DNA from: CAIYUC01 sp963682005
Lineage (GTDB): Bacteria > Bacteroidota > Bacteroidia > Bacteroidales > FEN-979
Assembly: GCA_963682005.1 (NCBI GenBank)
Contig: OY820914.1
Span: 2,480,001 to 2,544,000, forward strand
Length of the DNA: 64,000 bases
Reading direction: 5' to 3'
The position numbers were made by a program, and so were the translations under genes. The first letter of the stretch is position 1. Each line of letters begins with the position of its first letter. The notes under the pieces were generated by a model, which was given only the letters and a program-made list of their open reading frames with translations, had not been told where the DNA came from and did no database searches. Below, one piece after another: positions 24,909 to 33,621 of the stretch.

Positions 24909-27416
24909 ATGCAAGAGATGCCAATTTACCTTGATTATAATGCAACGACGCCTGTTGACAAAGCTGTTGCAGAAGAGATGCGGCCGTTTATTGAAGGAAT
25001 ATTCGGGAATCCTTCCAGCATCCATGAATTTGGGATCAATGCCAAACTTGCCGTAGAGAAAGCCAGGACCAGGGTGGCCCTCTTCCTCGGGTGCAATGCC
25101 GATGAGGTCATATTCACCAGCGGAGGCACCGAATCAAACAATTATGCGATCAAGGGCGCTGCCTTTGCAAACCAGGAGAGGGGAAATCATATCATTACCT
25201 CCCAGATTGAGCATCCGGCCGTGATCGAAGTATGTAAATTCCTTGAGGGAAAGGGCTTCACGGTCAGCTACCTTCCTGTTGATGAATCAGGAAAAGTAAA
25301 TGTAAATGATCTTGAACAAGCAATCAGGCCAGAAACCATCCTTGTTACCATCATGCATGCTAACAATGAAGTCGGGACGATACAGCCGATCGCTGAGATA
25401 GCGGGGATTTGCAAAAAATACAGGATCCTGTTTCATACAGATGCAGCCCAGTCCTGCGGGAAGATTCCCACGGATGTAAGTGATTTGGGAGTCGACCTCC
25501 TTTCTGTTGCAGGACATAAATTATATGCTCCGAAAGGTATCGGCGCACTTTACATCAAACGCGGTACCCGGCTTGAAAAGCTGATCCACGGCGCTGACCA
25601 TGAGGGGAACAGAAGGGCCGGGACTGAGAATGTGATCGAGATTGTCGGGCTGGGGAAGGCATGTGAGATAGCTAAAGACAGTCTGCAGCAGGAGGCAGGA
25701 GCGCAGAAGTCAGAGGTCGGAGGCTGGAAGACGGAAGATGGAGGATGGAGAATTGAGGATGGAGATCAGAAGTCAGAAGTCAGAAGACTGAATATTATTG
25801 AGTTGAGAGAGGGCCTGTATGCCGGGATAAAAGCAGCATTCCCTGAGGTCCGGCTTAACGGGCATCCGGTTGATCGTCTTCCGAATACGCTGAGTCTCAG
25901 CTTTCCCGGAATTGAAGCCAACCGGTTACTTCTTGAAATGAGTGGGATTGCGGCTTCTGCAGGAGCAGCATGCCATTCAGACCGTACAGATGTGTCACCC
26001 GTACTCACGGCCATGAACGTTCCGATCCTGTATGCCATGGGAACAATCCGGTTCTCGGTCGGGAGGATGACGACTGTTGAGGAAATCGATGAAGCCATTG
26101 CCATAATTGCTAATGCTGTTGAGAAACTCAGAAGGAGCCGGGAATCAGAGGTCGGAGGTCGGAGGTCGGAGGTAAGTGGTCGGAATTTTGAAGCCGCTAG
26201 TCAGAAGCTGGTATTCGGAAGTCAGGAGTCAGTTGATAGAAATCAAGAAATTCAATCAGCCGTTAGCCAACAATCCCCTGCCAAGGTTTTTGAGCATCTG
26301 TCATCCGACCTCCGACCTCCGACCTCGATCTTCCATTCTCCTGACACTGCTTCAGAAATCAAACTGACCCACTACACCCACAGCCTTGGTTGTGCCTGCA
26401 AGATCCGGCCGCAGCTGCTTGAAAAGATACTGAGGGAAATTCCGCTGTCAGCAGATCCGGATGTGGTAGTTGACCAGGGAACAAGCGATGATGCTGCAGT
26501 ATACCGGATAAATGATACAACAGCAATCATTCAAACGGTTGATATCATCCCGCCGATCGTTGATGATCCGTATTCTTTTGGCGCCATCGCCGCTGCGAAT
26601 TCGCTGAGCGATGTTTATGCGATGGGTGGAACCCCGTTATTCGCCTTGAGTGTTGTTGCATTTCCTGACAAGCTTCTTCCGATTGAAGTATTGCAAATGA
26701 TCATAAAAGGAGCGACAGATAAAGTCATGGAAGCAGGGATAAGCATTATTGGGGGCCACACCATTGAAGATACGGAACCGAAGTTTGGCCTGGTGGTCAC
26801 AGGAAGAGCTGATCCGTCAAGGATTGCAAGGAACTCCACGGCTCAGGCCGGGGATATGATCATCCTCACAAAACCGATCGGGACAGGGATCCTTTCAACG
26901 GCTGCAAAAAGAGGGTTGACGGATGCACCAACTTTGTCAAAGCTTATTGGAGTGATGAGCACGCTGAACGGGAAGGCATCGGGGATCATGATGAGATTTC
27001 CTGTTTCAGCCTGTACGGATGTTACCGGTTTTGGATTGCTTGGTCATTTGAAGGAAATGACTGCCGGAGCCGGGATAGGAGCGGAGGTTTACCCGGATGC
27101 TGTTCCATTATTGCCCAAAGTATGGGAACTGGCAGGATCGGGGATCGTACCGGGTGGCACAAAAAGCAACCTCGGTTTTGCAGGTGAAGTTGTTGACTGG
27201 CCGGATAATTTTCATGAAATCGGGAAGATCATTCTTTGTGATGCACAGACCTCGGGGGGGCTGATGATCGCTGTAGCCCCTCAATATGCAGAGGAATTAC
27301 TGGACGCGCTACAATCAGGTGGTGTGGAAGATGCACGGATAATCGGACGGTTTACAGAGGCCCCAGGGAGAATCTTCATAAAGAAAAATATGAATAATCA
27401 TGGGATCCCCTTGTGA
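24909..27416 (+). CDS. Cysteine desulfurase-selenophosphate synthase fusion (NifS/CsdB-like + SelD)
   Basis: An 835-residue two-enzyme fusion. Residues 1-408 are a NifS-type PLP enzyme: LDYNATTP start, HTDAAQ, PLP Lys204 in SVAGHK and catalytic Cys355 in SAGAAC. Residues 486-835 are SelD: Cys495 of the GCACK motif corresponds to the catalytic Cys/Sec17 of E. coli SelD and Lys498 to its Lys20. DDAAVY and ANSLSDVYAMGG follow. The desulfurase half could release selenium from selenocysteine and pass it to SelD, which makes selenophosphate for MnmH. A heptamer array encodes residues 266-293 in frame, and the linker (about 413-479) is built from two opposed arrays, giving seven-residue protein repeats. 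Confidence 0.93.
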   Translation: MQEMPIYLDYNATTPVDKAVAEEMRPFIEGIFGNPSSIHEFGINAKLAVEKARTRVALFLGCNADEVIFTSGGTESNNYAIKGAAFANQERGNHIITSQIEHPAVIEVCKFLEGKGFTVSYLPVDESGKVNVNDLEQAIRPETILVTIMHANNEVGTIQPIAEIAGICKKYRILFHTDAAQSCGKIPTDVSDLGVDLLSVAGHKLYAPKGIGALYIKRGTRLEKLIHGADHEGNRRAGTENVIEIVGLGKACEIAKDSLQQEAGAQKSEVGGWKTEDGGWRIEDGDQKSEVRRLNIIELREGLYAGIKAAFPEVRLNGHPVDRLPNTLSLSFPGIEANRLLLEMSGIAASAGAACHSDRTDVSPVLTAMNVPILYAMGTIRFSVGRMTTVEEIDEAIAIIANAVEKLRRSRESEVGGRRSEVSGRNFEAASQKLVFGSQESVDRNQEIQSAVSQQSPAKVFEHLSSDLRPPTSIFHSPDTASEIKLTHYTHSLGCACKIRPQLLEKILREIPLSADPDVVVDQGTSDDAAVYRINDTTAIIQTVDIIPPIVDDPYSFGAIAAANSLSDVYAMGGTPLFALSVVAFPDKLLPIEVLQMIIKGATDKVMEAGISIIGGHTIEDTEPKFGLVVTGRADPSRIARNSTAQAGDMIILTKPIGTGILSTAAKRGLTDAPTLSKLIGVMSTLNGKASGIMMRFPVSACTDVTGFGLLGHLKEMTAGAGIGAEVYPDAVPLLPKVWELAGSGIVPGGTKSNLGFAGEVVDWPDNFHEIGKIILCDAQTSGGLMIAVAPQYAEELLDALQSGGVEDARIIGRFTEAPGRIFIKKNMNNHGIPL
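25704..25787. repeat. In-frame heptamer array inside the desulfurase domain
   Basis: Twelve successive 7-nt units: cagaagt, cagaggt, cggaggc, tggaaga, cggaaga, tggagga, tggagaa, ttgagga, tggagat, cagaagt, cagaagt, cagaaga. Three units equal seven codons, so the protein shows KSEVGGW, KTEDGGW, RIEDGDQ and KSEVRRL in register. The 84-nt length keeps the frame. It falls in a likely surface region between two helices of the desulfurase fold. Confidence 0.92.
26146..26345. repeat. Inverted pair of heptamer arrays forming the fusion linker
   Basis: The left array (26146-26173: cagaggt, cggaggt, cggaggt, cggaggt) decays through aagtggt, cggaatt, cagaagc, cggaagt and caggagt to about 26143+. The right array (26304-26345: tccgacc three times, tcgatct, tccattc, tcctgac) is in the opposite orientation. 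The arms can pair over about 20 bases. All of it is translated and forms the linker between the NifS-like and SelD domains. Confidence 0.88.
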
Positions 27417-27483
27417 GCAATGCGTTTGGTACAGAGCTTTAGAACAATTCTCCTGTCAGACAGAGGCAAACATCGATACGGAA

Positions 27484-29241
27484 TCATTTTTTTAGAAAAA
27501 TCCTTCCAACCGGATACAGGTTTTTCCTTGAATCCCAATAGGGTGTTTTTGAGAAGAACCAGCGATTGATCAAATTGGGGTTTTTGGCAAAGAGTGAGTC
27601 TCCTGCCTTTTTCTTTTCAAATTCAGCTTTGATATTAGGGTCATTTTCCAGCATTTTTGCGGCCAAAGGTTCGATCACATAGGATTCGGCGTATTCTTTC
27701 TGTTCAAAGACCGCATCAAAGAATCCCCACCAGAGGAAGGATCCATTACCGTTGGGTTCAAGCAGGTGGGCTATGATCCTGGCGGAAGGCTGATCCATTT
27801 GGATTATGGCTGATCCTGCGGGAAAGGTCATTTCTTCATTGGATTCCGCTGCATCAATTTTTGTCATCGGATGTCTCCCTTCATAAGGATTTACCTGCCA
27901 TTTAGGATCATTGAACCGATAGACCGATACCCTGATCATGGTATCATTCAGTGTTCGTTTGATCCTGATCCCATGAAGCCCGAGCCGCCGTATGACATCC
28001 CCCCATTCCGGCGGTATGATGTATGCATCCGGAAGAAAAACCTGTTTGTCAGGGATATTGTTTGAAAAACAGGCCAGCGTGAACAATTCCTTTTCTTTAC
28101 CGTATTTGCAGTAATATTCCCCGGTGATATCGCTTCGGATCCGCTGATAAGCAATTCCTTTGAATGGGATCAGGGTGCTGTCGGTTTCAAGAACCTTGAA
28201 TTCCAGGGGGAACAATCCCTTCCGGAATTCCGGTGATGAAACAAAACGATCTGCGGCGTTTTCGAGTTTTTCCAATGAACCATATTCCTTGTCAAGGATC
28301 ATCAGTGTGGCCTTTATGCACTCATAGGTTGATTTTACGCGCTGATCATAGGGTTTGAGCATATGAGTCTCGATAAGCAGTCCGGGTCGGTTCCGCAGGG
28401 AGGTATAAACCTGTGAAAGCATCGGGGGACCAACTTCCAGGAGCAGTCCGCTTTTCGGATCCGTCCACTTGCGGAACTCCACATAGGGAAATACCGGGAA
28501 TCCTGAACGTTCCATGTTTTCAGAAAATTTGTTCAGGAATGTTTCCTTAGACCATTTCGTGAGTGCCGGATCCATATCTCCAAGGGTTTCCATTCCGTAT
28601 GTAACTGCATACTGGTAATCGGCACCGTCGGTCGTATGGGTGTCGATAAAGAAATCCGGCAACCATTGGTTGAACAACCTGAGCCATGCGTTCATTTCAG
28701 GCGTATCAGCTTTCAGGTAATCCCGGTTAAGGTTGAGATTATTTGCAGTCACACGCCAGCCCATTTCTTTCGGGCCATTCTGGTTGATCCTGTTATAGGG
28801 GCCAAATCGTTCATGACCGTCAACATTGAAGATCGGGATGAAGAGAATGGAAACATGGTTGAGGAGTTGCTGGTGTTTATGGTAGATCGCCATATCGCGC
28901 AGCAGCATTAGCCCGGCATCTTTTCCCTCGGATTCACCCGGATGTATGCAGGCCTGGACCAGGAGGATGATCCTGCCTGCCTGGCGGATGCTTTCAGGGT
29001 CACTGAAACCTTCCTTGTCGACAACCATCAACGGAAGTTCCAATCCTCTTGCACTCTGACCGAATGACTGGAATGTGATCATTGAAGAGGCATCGTCAAG
29101 TTTCTGGCAGAAATCAATGACCTGCTTAAGCCTGGGGGTCTCGAGTCCTCCTGATTGCTCGAAATAAGTTAACCATGCATCTCCTTGTGAAAAGGAAAAA
29201 ATAGAAGAGAAGATCAGGAAAAATACCAATATCGTTTTCAT
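27484..29241 (-). CDS. Secreted M14-family zinc carboxypeptidase
   Basis: A 585-residue exported metallopeptidase. A signal peptide covers about 1-19. The zinc motif HPGES (His100, Glu103) and the later DTHTTD segment giving the third ligand fit the M14 family. The catalytic Glu is probably in LLIETHML. The INQNGPKEMGWR and NRDYLKADTPE region supplies substrate-binding Asn-Arg residues. The C-terminal part (about 390-585) is beta-rich with no T9SS domain, so it probably acts in the periplasm or after another export route. It is divergent from the BNR-repeat gene and converges on the fusion gene with 67 nt between. Confidence 0.9.
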   Translation of the reverse strand: MKTILVFFLIFSSIFSFSQGDAWLTYFEQSGGLETPRLKQVIDFCQKLDDASSMITFQSFGQSARGLELPLMVVDKEGFSDPESIRQAGRIILLVQACIHPGESEGKDAGLMLLRDMAIYHKHQQLLNHVSILFIPIFNVDGHERFGPYNRINQNGPKEMGWRVTANNLNLNRDYLKADTPEMNAWLRLFNQWLPDFFIDTHTTDGADYQYAVTYGMETLGDMDPALTKWSKETFLNKFSENMERSGFPVFPYVEFRKWTDPKSGLLLEVGPPMLSQVYTSLRNRPGLLIETHMLKPYDQRVKSTYECIKATLMILDKEYGSLEKLENAADRFVSSPEFRKGLFPLEFKVLETDSTLIPFKGIAYQRIRSDITGEYYCKYGKEKELFTLACFSNNIPDKQVFLPDAYIIPPEWGDVIRRLGLHGIRIKRTLNDTMIRVSVYRFNDPKWQVNPYEGRHPMTKIDAAESNEEMTFPAGSAIIQMDQPSARIIAHLLEPNGNGSFLWWGFFDAVFEQKEYAESYVIEPLAAKMLENDPNIKAEFEKKKAGDSLFAKNPNLINRWFFSKTPYWDSRKNLYPVGRIFLKK

Positions 29242-29314
29242 GAATATATTTCGTTACAACGTGCGAAGTTAATGGCATTTTGAGTAATTTTATACAAAAA
29301 TCAGAACAGTAGAA

Positions 29315-30877
29315 ATGATCAGAAAATTGATCCTGTTGCCCATCTTGTTTTTCCCTGCAATTCTTTGCCTGGCCCAGTATCCGAATGTCATGATCGGAAA
29401 TTCCTACAATCCGACTGAGCCCTCGATCATCATCAATCCAAAGAACACGAGCCAGATGGTTGCCGGCGCCAATATCGACAATTATTATTATTCAAATGAT
29501 GCAGGGTACAGCTGGAATGCAGGGGTACTTAATTCTCCCTACGGTGTTTGGGGTGATCCCTGCATTGCAGTGGATACCAGCGGTAATTTTTATTTTTTGC
29601 ACCTTTCCACCCCACCACCTCCGGGGTATTGGATCGACAGGATCGTCTGCCAGAAATCAGTTGACGGAGGTCAGACATGGTCATCCGGGAGTTATATGGG
29701 ACTTGACGGGACCAAAGCACAGGATAAGGAGTGGGCTGTCATCGACCGGTCCACCAATTCGATCTATGTTACCTGGACACAATTTGACAGCTACGGAAGT
29801 TCAAGCCCAAATGACAGTTCCATCATCCGGTTCTCAAAATCCGCAGATGGAGGGCAGACCTGGAGTGAAGCCAAGCGGATCAATATAAAATCAGGCGATT
29901 GTCGCGATGAGGATAATACAGTAGAAGGCGCTGTTCCCGCGCTTGGGCCCAACGGAGAAATCTATGTTTCATGGGCCGGGCCGGCCGGACTGGTTTTTAA
30001 CAAGTCTCTCGACGGCGGCAACACCTGGCTTGATTCAAATACCTTCGTATCGGAAATCCCGGGTGGCTGGGATTATGCAGTAAGCGGGATCCAGCGTGCA
30101 AATGGCCTGCCTGTCACATGCTGCGATATCAGCAACGGCCTTTACAGGGGAAATATTTACATAAACTGGTCGGATCAGCGGAATGGACCAACCGATACTG
30201 ATGTCTGGTTCGTAAAATCCACTGACCAGGGTAATACCTGGTCTGCCCCCAAAAGAGTGAATGATGACCCTCCCGGGAAACAACAGTTTTTCACATGGAT
30301 GACCGTTGACCAGGTTACAGGGTTTATCTGGTTTGTTTTTTATGACCGTCGGGATTATTCTAATAACCTCACCGATGTTTACCTTGCCGTTTCACGCGAT
30401 GGCGGGGAAACCTTTGAAAACATCAGGGTCAGCGAAACTCCCTTTTATCCGGATCCAAACATTTTCTTTGGCGATTATACCAATATTTCCGCGCACAACA
30501 GCATTGTCCGCCCGATCTGGACAAGGCTGAACAATGATTCACTCAGTATCATGACAGCCATTGTCGACAGCATGTTCGTTGGAATTGCCAAGAAGATAAG
30601 CGATTCACAACCATTTTCCCTGGAGCAAAACTTTCCCAACCCGGTTACTTCTGTCACCTCCATCCCTTTCAGGATGCAACAGCCAGCGCACGTATCAATA
30701 AAAGTCCTGGATGTTTTCGGAAAGGATGTTGGAACGGTTGTGGCGAATAAATGGTACGGAAAAGGAAAGTACATTGAGTATTTTGATGCTTCGGCCCATT
30801 CCCTTGCGCCAGGGTTTTATTACCTTTCCATGGTCAGCGGCGACCTTTTTATCAACCGGAAAATGATCGTCAGGTAA
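29315..30877 (+). CDS. BNR-repeat (sialidase-like) T9SS cargo protein
   Basis: A 520-residue secreted protein with a signal peptide (about 1-20). Several Asp-box (BNR) motifs of the form S-x-D-G-G-x-T-W are visible: SVDGGQTWSS, SADGGQTWSE, SLDGGNTW, STDQGNTWS and SRDGGETFEN, suggesting a six-bladed propeller as in sialidases. I do not see the sialidase Arg triad clearly, so catalysis is not claimed. The last 80 residues are a type A T9SS sorting domain (LEQNFPNPVTS, then VLDVFGKDV and LAPGFYYLSM, ending in KMIVR). Confidence 0.88.
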   Translation: MIRKLILLPILFFPAILCLAQYPNVMIGNSYNPTEPSIIINPKNTSQMVAGANIDNYYYSNDAGYSWNAGVLNSPYGVWGDPCIAVDTSGNFYFLHLSTPPPPGYWIDRIVCQKSVDGGQTWSSGSYMGLDGTKAQDKEWAVIDRSTNSIYVTWTQFDSYGSSSPNDSSIIRFSKSADGGQTWSEAKRINIKSGDCRDEDNTVEGAVPALGPNGEIYVSWAGPAGLVFNKSLDGGNTWLDSNTFVSEIPGGWDYAVSGIQRANGLPVTCCDISNGLYRGNIYINWSDQRNGPTDTDVWFVKSTDQGNTWSAPKRVNDDPPGKQQFFTWMTVDQVTGFIWFVFYDRRDYSNNLTDVYLAVSRDGGETFENIRVSETPFYPDPNIFFGDYTNISAHNSIVRPIWTRLNNDSLSIMTAIVDSMFVGIAKKISDSQPFSLEQNFPNPVTSVTSIPFRMQQPAHVSIKVLDVFGKDVGTVVANKWYGKGKYIEYFDASAHSLAPGFYYLSMVSGDLFINRKMIVR

Positions 30878-30939
30878 AGGGCCTCCTTCCCAAAGGGTGG
30901 GATGATAATTGCAACTCTTCCGAAACTATTAACATTTGT

Positions 30940-30969
30940 TTTGTTTCTGACGAAATTTCATTAATTTTG
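30940..30969 (+). promoter_or_regulatory. Promoter of the tetR-tolC operon
   Basis: TTTG (30940-30943), an 18-nt spacer and TAATTTTG (30962-30969, exact -7 match) lie about 80 nt before the TetR start. The leader between them could hold the TetR operator, but I see no clear palindrome. Confidence 0.55.
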
Positions 30970-31047
30970 TGGTCAGATCAATTATAGCTCTATTATTCAC
31001 CTGCATTTTCACCTATATGAAGAAATTTTCCGGCTATCTTGATTCCA

Positions 31048-31707
31048 ATGAACATTAACAGTATCAAATCTGCAACCATGGATAAAACGCTTGTTGATAT
31101 ATTGGAGAGAGTGCGCGAACTTTTTTTTAAATATGGTGTAAGGAGTGTTTCGATTGACGATATCTGCCGGGATATTGGTATCTCCAAGAAAAAGCTTTAC
31201 CAGTTTGTTCAGAGCAAGAATGAACTTGTAGAGAAATTGCTGGAACTGGAGCGCGAGAATTTCGAGGTGATCTTTGATACGCACAATTTTGAAGGTGTGA
31301 ATGCCATAGATATTCTGCTAATTGTGAGCAGGGATATCGGGGAGCGTTTCAGGGATGTAAGCCCATCCATGACTTTTGACCTGAAAAAGTATTATCCTGA
31401 TATCTACCACAAGCATATTGATGAACGGATAGAATTCATCTTCGGAAAGATCAAGATCAATATTGAAAAAGGGATCAACCAGGGCATATACCGCAATGAC
31501 CTGAGCATTGAGCTCGTTGCAAGGCTCTACATCCGCAGGCTGATCGACCTTCACAACCCGGAATTCTTTCCTGCCGACAAATTTTCATTCCAGACGCTTT
31601 TTGATGTAATGTTCGACAATTTTATCCGTGGCATTGCAAATGAAAAAGGAACCGAGTTTTATGAGAAGCAGAAACATAAGTTGACGTTAAAACATATGAT
31701 TAAATGA
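31048..31707 (+). CDS. TetR/AcrR-family regulator
   Basis: A 219-residue repressor-type protein. The N-terminal helix-turn-helix (VRELFFKYGVRSVSIDDI, then GISKKKLYQFVQSK) is clear, and the rest is the variable helical ligand domain with a conserved FFPADKF-like segment near 185. The ATG at 31048 is chosen; a second ATG at 31078 (MDKTLVD) is also possible. Its stop overlaps the tolC start (ATGA), so the two are translationally coupled, and it most probably controls this efflux system. Confidence 0.9.
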   Translation: MNINSIKSATMDKTLVDILERVRELFFKYGVRSVSIDDICRDIGISKKKLYQFVQSKNELVEKLLELERENFEVIFDTHNFEGVNAIDILLIVSRDIGERFRDVSPSMTFDLKKYYPDIYHKHIDERIEFIFGKIKINIEKGINQGIYRNDLSIELVARLYIRRLIDLHNPEFFPADKFSFQTLFDVMFDNFIRGIANEKGTEFYEKQKHKLTLKHMIK

Positions 31708-33050
31708 AAAATTTTGTTAACCTTTATGCCGTCCTTTTCTCTATAGCAGTTTTATCATTCGGGGAAGCAAAAGCACAGAAGGTCCTTTCATTTTCGTTAA
31801 AGGAGGCACAGGATTATGCTTATGATAACAACTATACCCTGAAGAATTCAAACAATGATGTTCAGATTGCCAAGAAAATGGTGAAGCAGAATACTGCCAT
31901 CGGCTTGCCGCAGATCGACGGAGGGGTTGATTACATTGATTACCTCAATATCCCGACCACACTGATTCCTGGTGAATTTGCCGGACAACCAGGTACAACA
32001 TTCCCGGTAAAATTCGGGCAGGAATACAATGCGACCGTACGGGCAAAAATGACACAACTCCTGTATAGCGGCCAATACCTTGTCGGATTGCAAACGGCAA
32101 AGGCTTTCCTCGAAACCTCGAAACAAAAATTTATCAAGGACAGGATGAGCATCCGGGACCAGGTTGCTGAAGCCTACATCGCATTTCTGATCCTGGAGGA
32201 GAGTATCGGGATCCTGGATTCCACCTATGTCGCATTGACACAAATGGTGAATGAAGCCAAAATAGTTTTACAGAACGGGCTCATCGAGGATATTGATGTT
32301 GATCAGCTTGACCTTAACCTGTCGAACCTGGAAGCAACCTTGATCACGACCAAGAACCAGCGCCTTATCTCTTACAACTACCTGAAGTTCCTGATGGGGA
32401 TCAAGGAAGACCAGCAGATCAAACTGACCGATAACCTGACCTATTTCCTGAGTGTTCTTGACCAGGAGTTTCTCATGAACAACCAGTTTGATTACCATTA
32501 TAACATTGATTACAGGCTGCTTCAGAAACAGGAATATCTTGTGACCATGCAGTATAAGCTCTCAAAGACCGCTTACCAGCCAACACTTGCAGCATTCCTG
32601 GGAACATCATATAATGCCCAGCGGAATGACTGGAATTTCATGAACTCCAACGGGATATGGTATAATACCACAAACTGGGGGATGACCCTGACCGTTCCGA
32701 TATGGAGCAGCGGAAGCAGGAAGTATGCAGTTGACCAGGCAAGACTGAATGTTGCAAAAATGAAAGTAAACGATGAACAGTTACGCACGTCACTTCAGCT
32801 CCAGGTAGAGACGGTCAAAAACGATTTCAATAAATCCTACCTGGTTTTCCAGGCCAAACAGAAAGGCCTTGCAACGGCCAACAAGATCTATGAACGAACG
32901 GCCATCAAGTACGGAAAAGGCATGTCCACTTCCACGGATCTGAACCAGAAATACAACCAGTTCCTCCAATCCGAGAGTGAATATACACAGGCACTTTTTG
33001 ATCTGCTTAAGGCGAGGATCAAGCTGGCTACTTTGTTAGAAAAAGTTTAA
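31704..33050 (+). CDS. TolC-family outer-membrane efflux protein
   Basis: A 448-residue outer-membrane channel with signal peptide (about 1-24) and two repeated long helical hairpins: the first runs from LSFSLKEAQDYAYDNN to about residue 230, the second from about 265 to the end. This is the export duct for an RND pump with a periplasmic adaptor. Its usual partners (MFP and RND) lie on the opposite strand at 37015-38127 and 33622-37005, whereas these genes commonly run together in one operon. Confidence 0.92.
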   Translation: MKNFVNLYAVLFSIAVLSFGEAKAQKVLSFSLKEAQDYAYDNNYTLKNSNNDVQIAKKMVKQNTAIGLPQIDGGVDYIDYLNIPTTLIPGEFAGQPGTTFPVKFGQEYNATVRAKMTQLLYSGQYLVGLQTAKAFLETSKQKFIKDRMSIRDQVAEAYIAFLILEESIGILDSTYVALTQMVNEAKIVLQNGLIEDIDVDQLDLNLSNLEATLITTKNQRLISYNYLKFLMGIKEDQQIKLTDNLTYFLSVLDQEFLMNNQFDYHYNIDYRLLQKQEYLVTMQYKLSKTAYQPTLAAFLGTSYNAQRNDWNFMNSNGIWYNTTNWGMTLTVPIWSSGSRKYAVDQARLNVAKMKVNDEQLRTSLQLQVETVKNDFNKSYLVFQAKQKGLATANKIYERTAIKYGKGMSTSTDLNQKYNQFLQSESEYTQALFDLLKARIKLATLLEKV

Positions 33051-33064
33051 TCCGGACTCTTTAT

Positions 33065-33607
33065 CGGAAGATGGAGAATAGATGATGGATGATGGAAATT
33101 GGAAAGTGGTTTTTCCTTTCTATCGTTTTGACTTCCAATTTTGCATAAGCCGGTACAACATTCCTCCGAGATTTTTGTATCGGTCAATAAAGGAATTAAA
33201 TTGTTCCTGGTCGATATAAGCACAACTTCGCGCCAATTCAAGCCAGGTCTTTGTCTCCTCCAATGATCCAACCGCACTTGCCAGGTGCTGTTTGAAAACA
33301 CTTTCATAGTGTCTTTTTGCAAATCCTTCACTAATGTTCGCCGGGATTGATCTTGATGACCGTCTGATCTGGTCTGTAAGTGAGTATAGTTCTTCTCTCG
33401 GAAAACTCCTGGTGAGCTGAAAGATTTCAACGGCAAGATCAAAGGAAAGGTTGTAAACCTTTAAATCATGGATGTTAATGATCCCGTGTGTTCCCATTCC
33501 GGATGATAAGCTTCTTCTTTATCCGGAAAATTCGAAAAGGTAATACAAATGTTGATAAATATTCCTTTATGGAGCTCTATCTTCCATTATCTATTCTCCA
33601 TTCTCAG
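33065..33607. mobile_element. Putative element: inverted heptamer arrays flanking an S23-type gene
   Basis: The left array (33065-33113) has units cggaaga, tggagaa, tagatga, tggatga, tggaaat and tggaaag. The right array (33580-33607) read on the minus strand is ctgagaa, tggagaa, tagataa, tggaaga. Three aligned units match at 18 of 21 positions in inverted orientation. Between them lies only the four-helix-bundle gene. The unit starts 14 nt after the tolC stop and ends 15 nt before the RND stop. The arrangement recalls 23S rRNA intervening sequences, which carry an S23 gene between complementary ends. Mobility is inference. Confidence 0.55.
33120..33497 (-). CDS. Four-helix-bundle protein (S23 / rRNA intervening-sequence family)
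   Basis: A 125-residue cytosolic helical protein of the S23/Avd-like family. Diagnostic stretches are the LKVYNLSFDLAVEIFQLT first helix, the FPREELYSLTDQIRRSSRSIPANISEG core motif, and SLEETKTWLELA in helix 3. The basic charge and fold suggest nucleic-acid binding. Relatives are encoded in intervening sequences of some 23S rRNAs, and the DGR accessory protein Avd shares the fold. No rRNA or reverse transcriptase gene occurs here. It lies between two inverted heptamer arrays, which suggests it belongs to a small element. Confidence 0.9.
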   Translation of the reverse strand: MGTHGIINIHDLKVYNLSFDLAVEIFQLTRSFPREELYSLTDQIRRSSRSIPANISEGFAKRHYESVFKQHLASAVGSLEETKTWLELARSCAYIDQEQFNSFIDRYKNLGGMLYRLMQNWKSKR

Positions 33608-33621
33608 GTTAGAAAGCGGCA

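Noticed and set aside
33120..33497. Diversity-generating retroelement, because Avd shares the four-helix fold
   Set aside because: No reverse transcriptase, template repeat or C-type-lectin target occurs nearby; the sequence fits S23 better.
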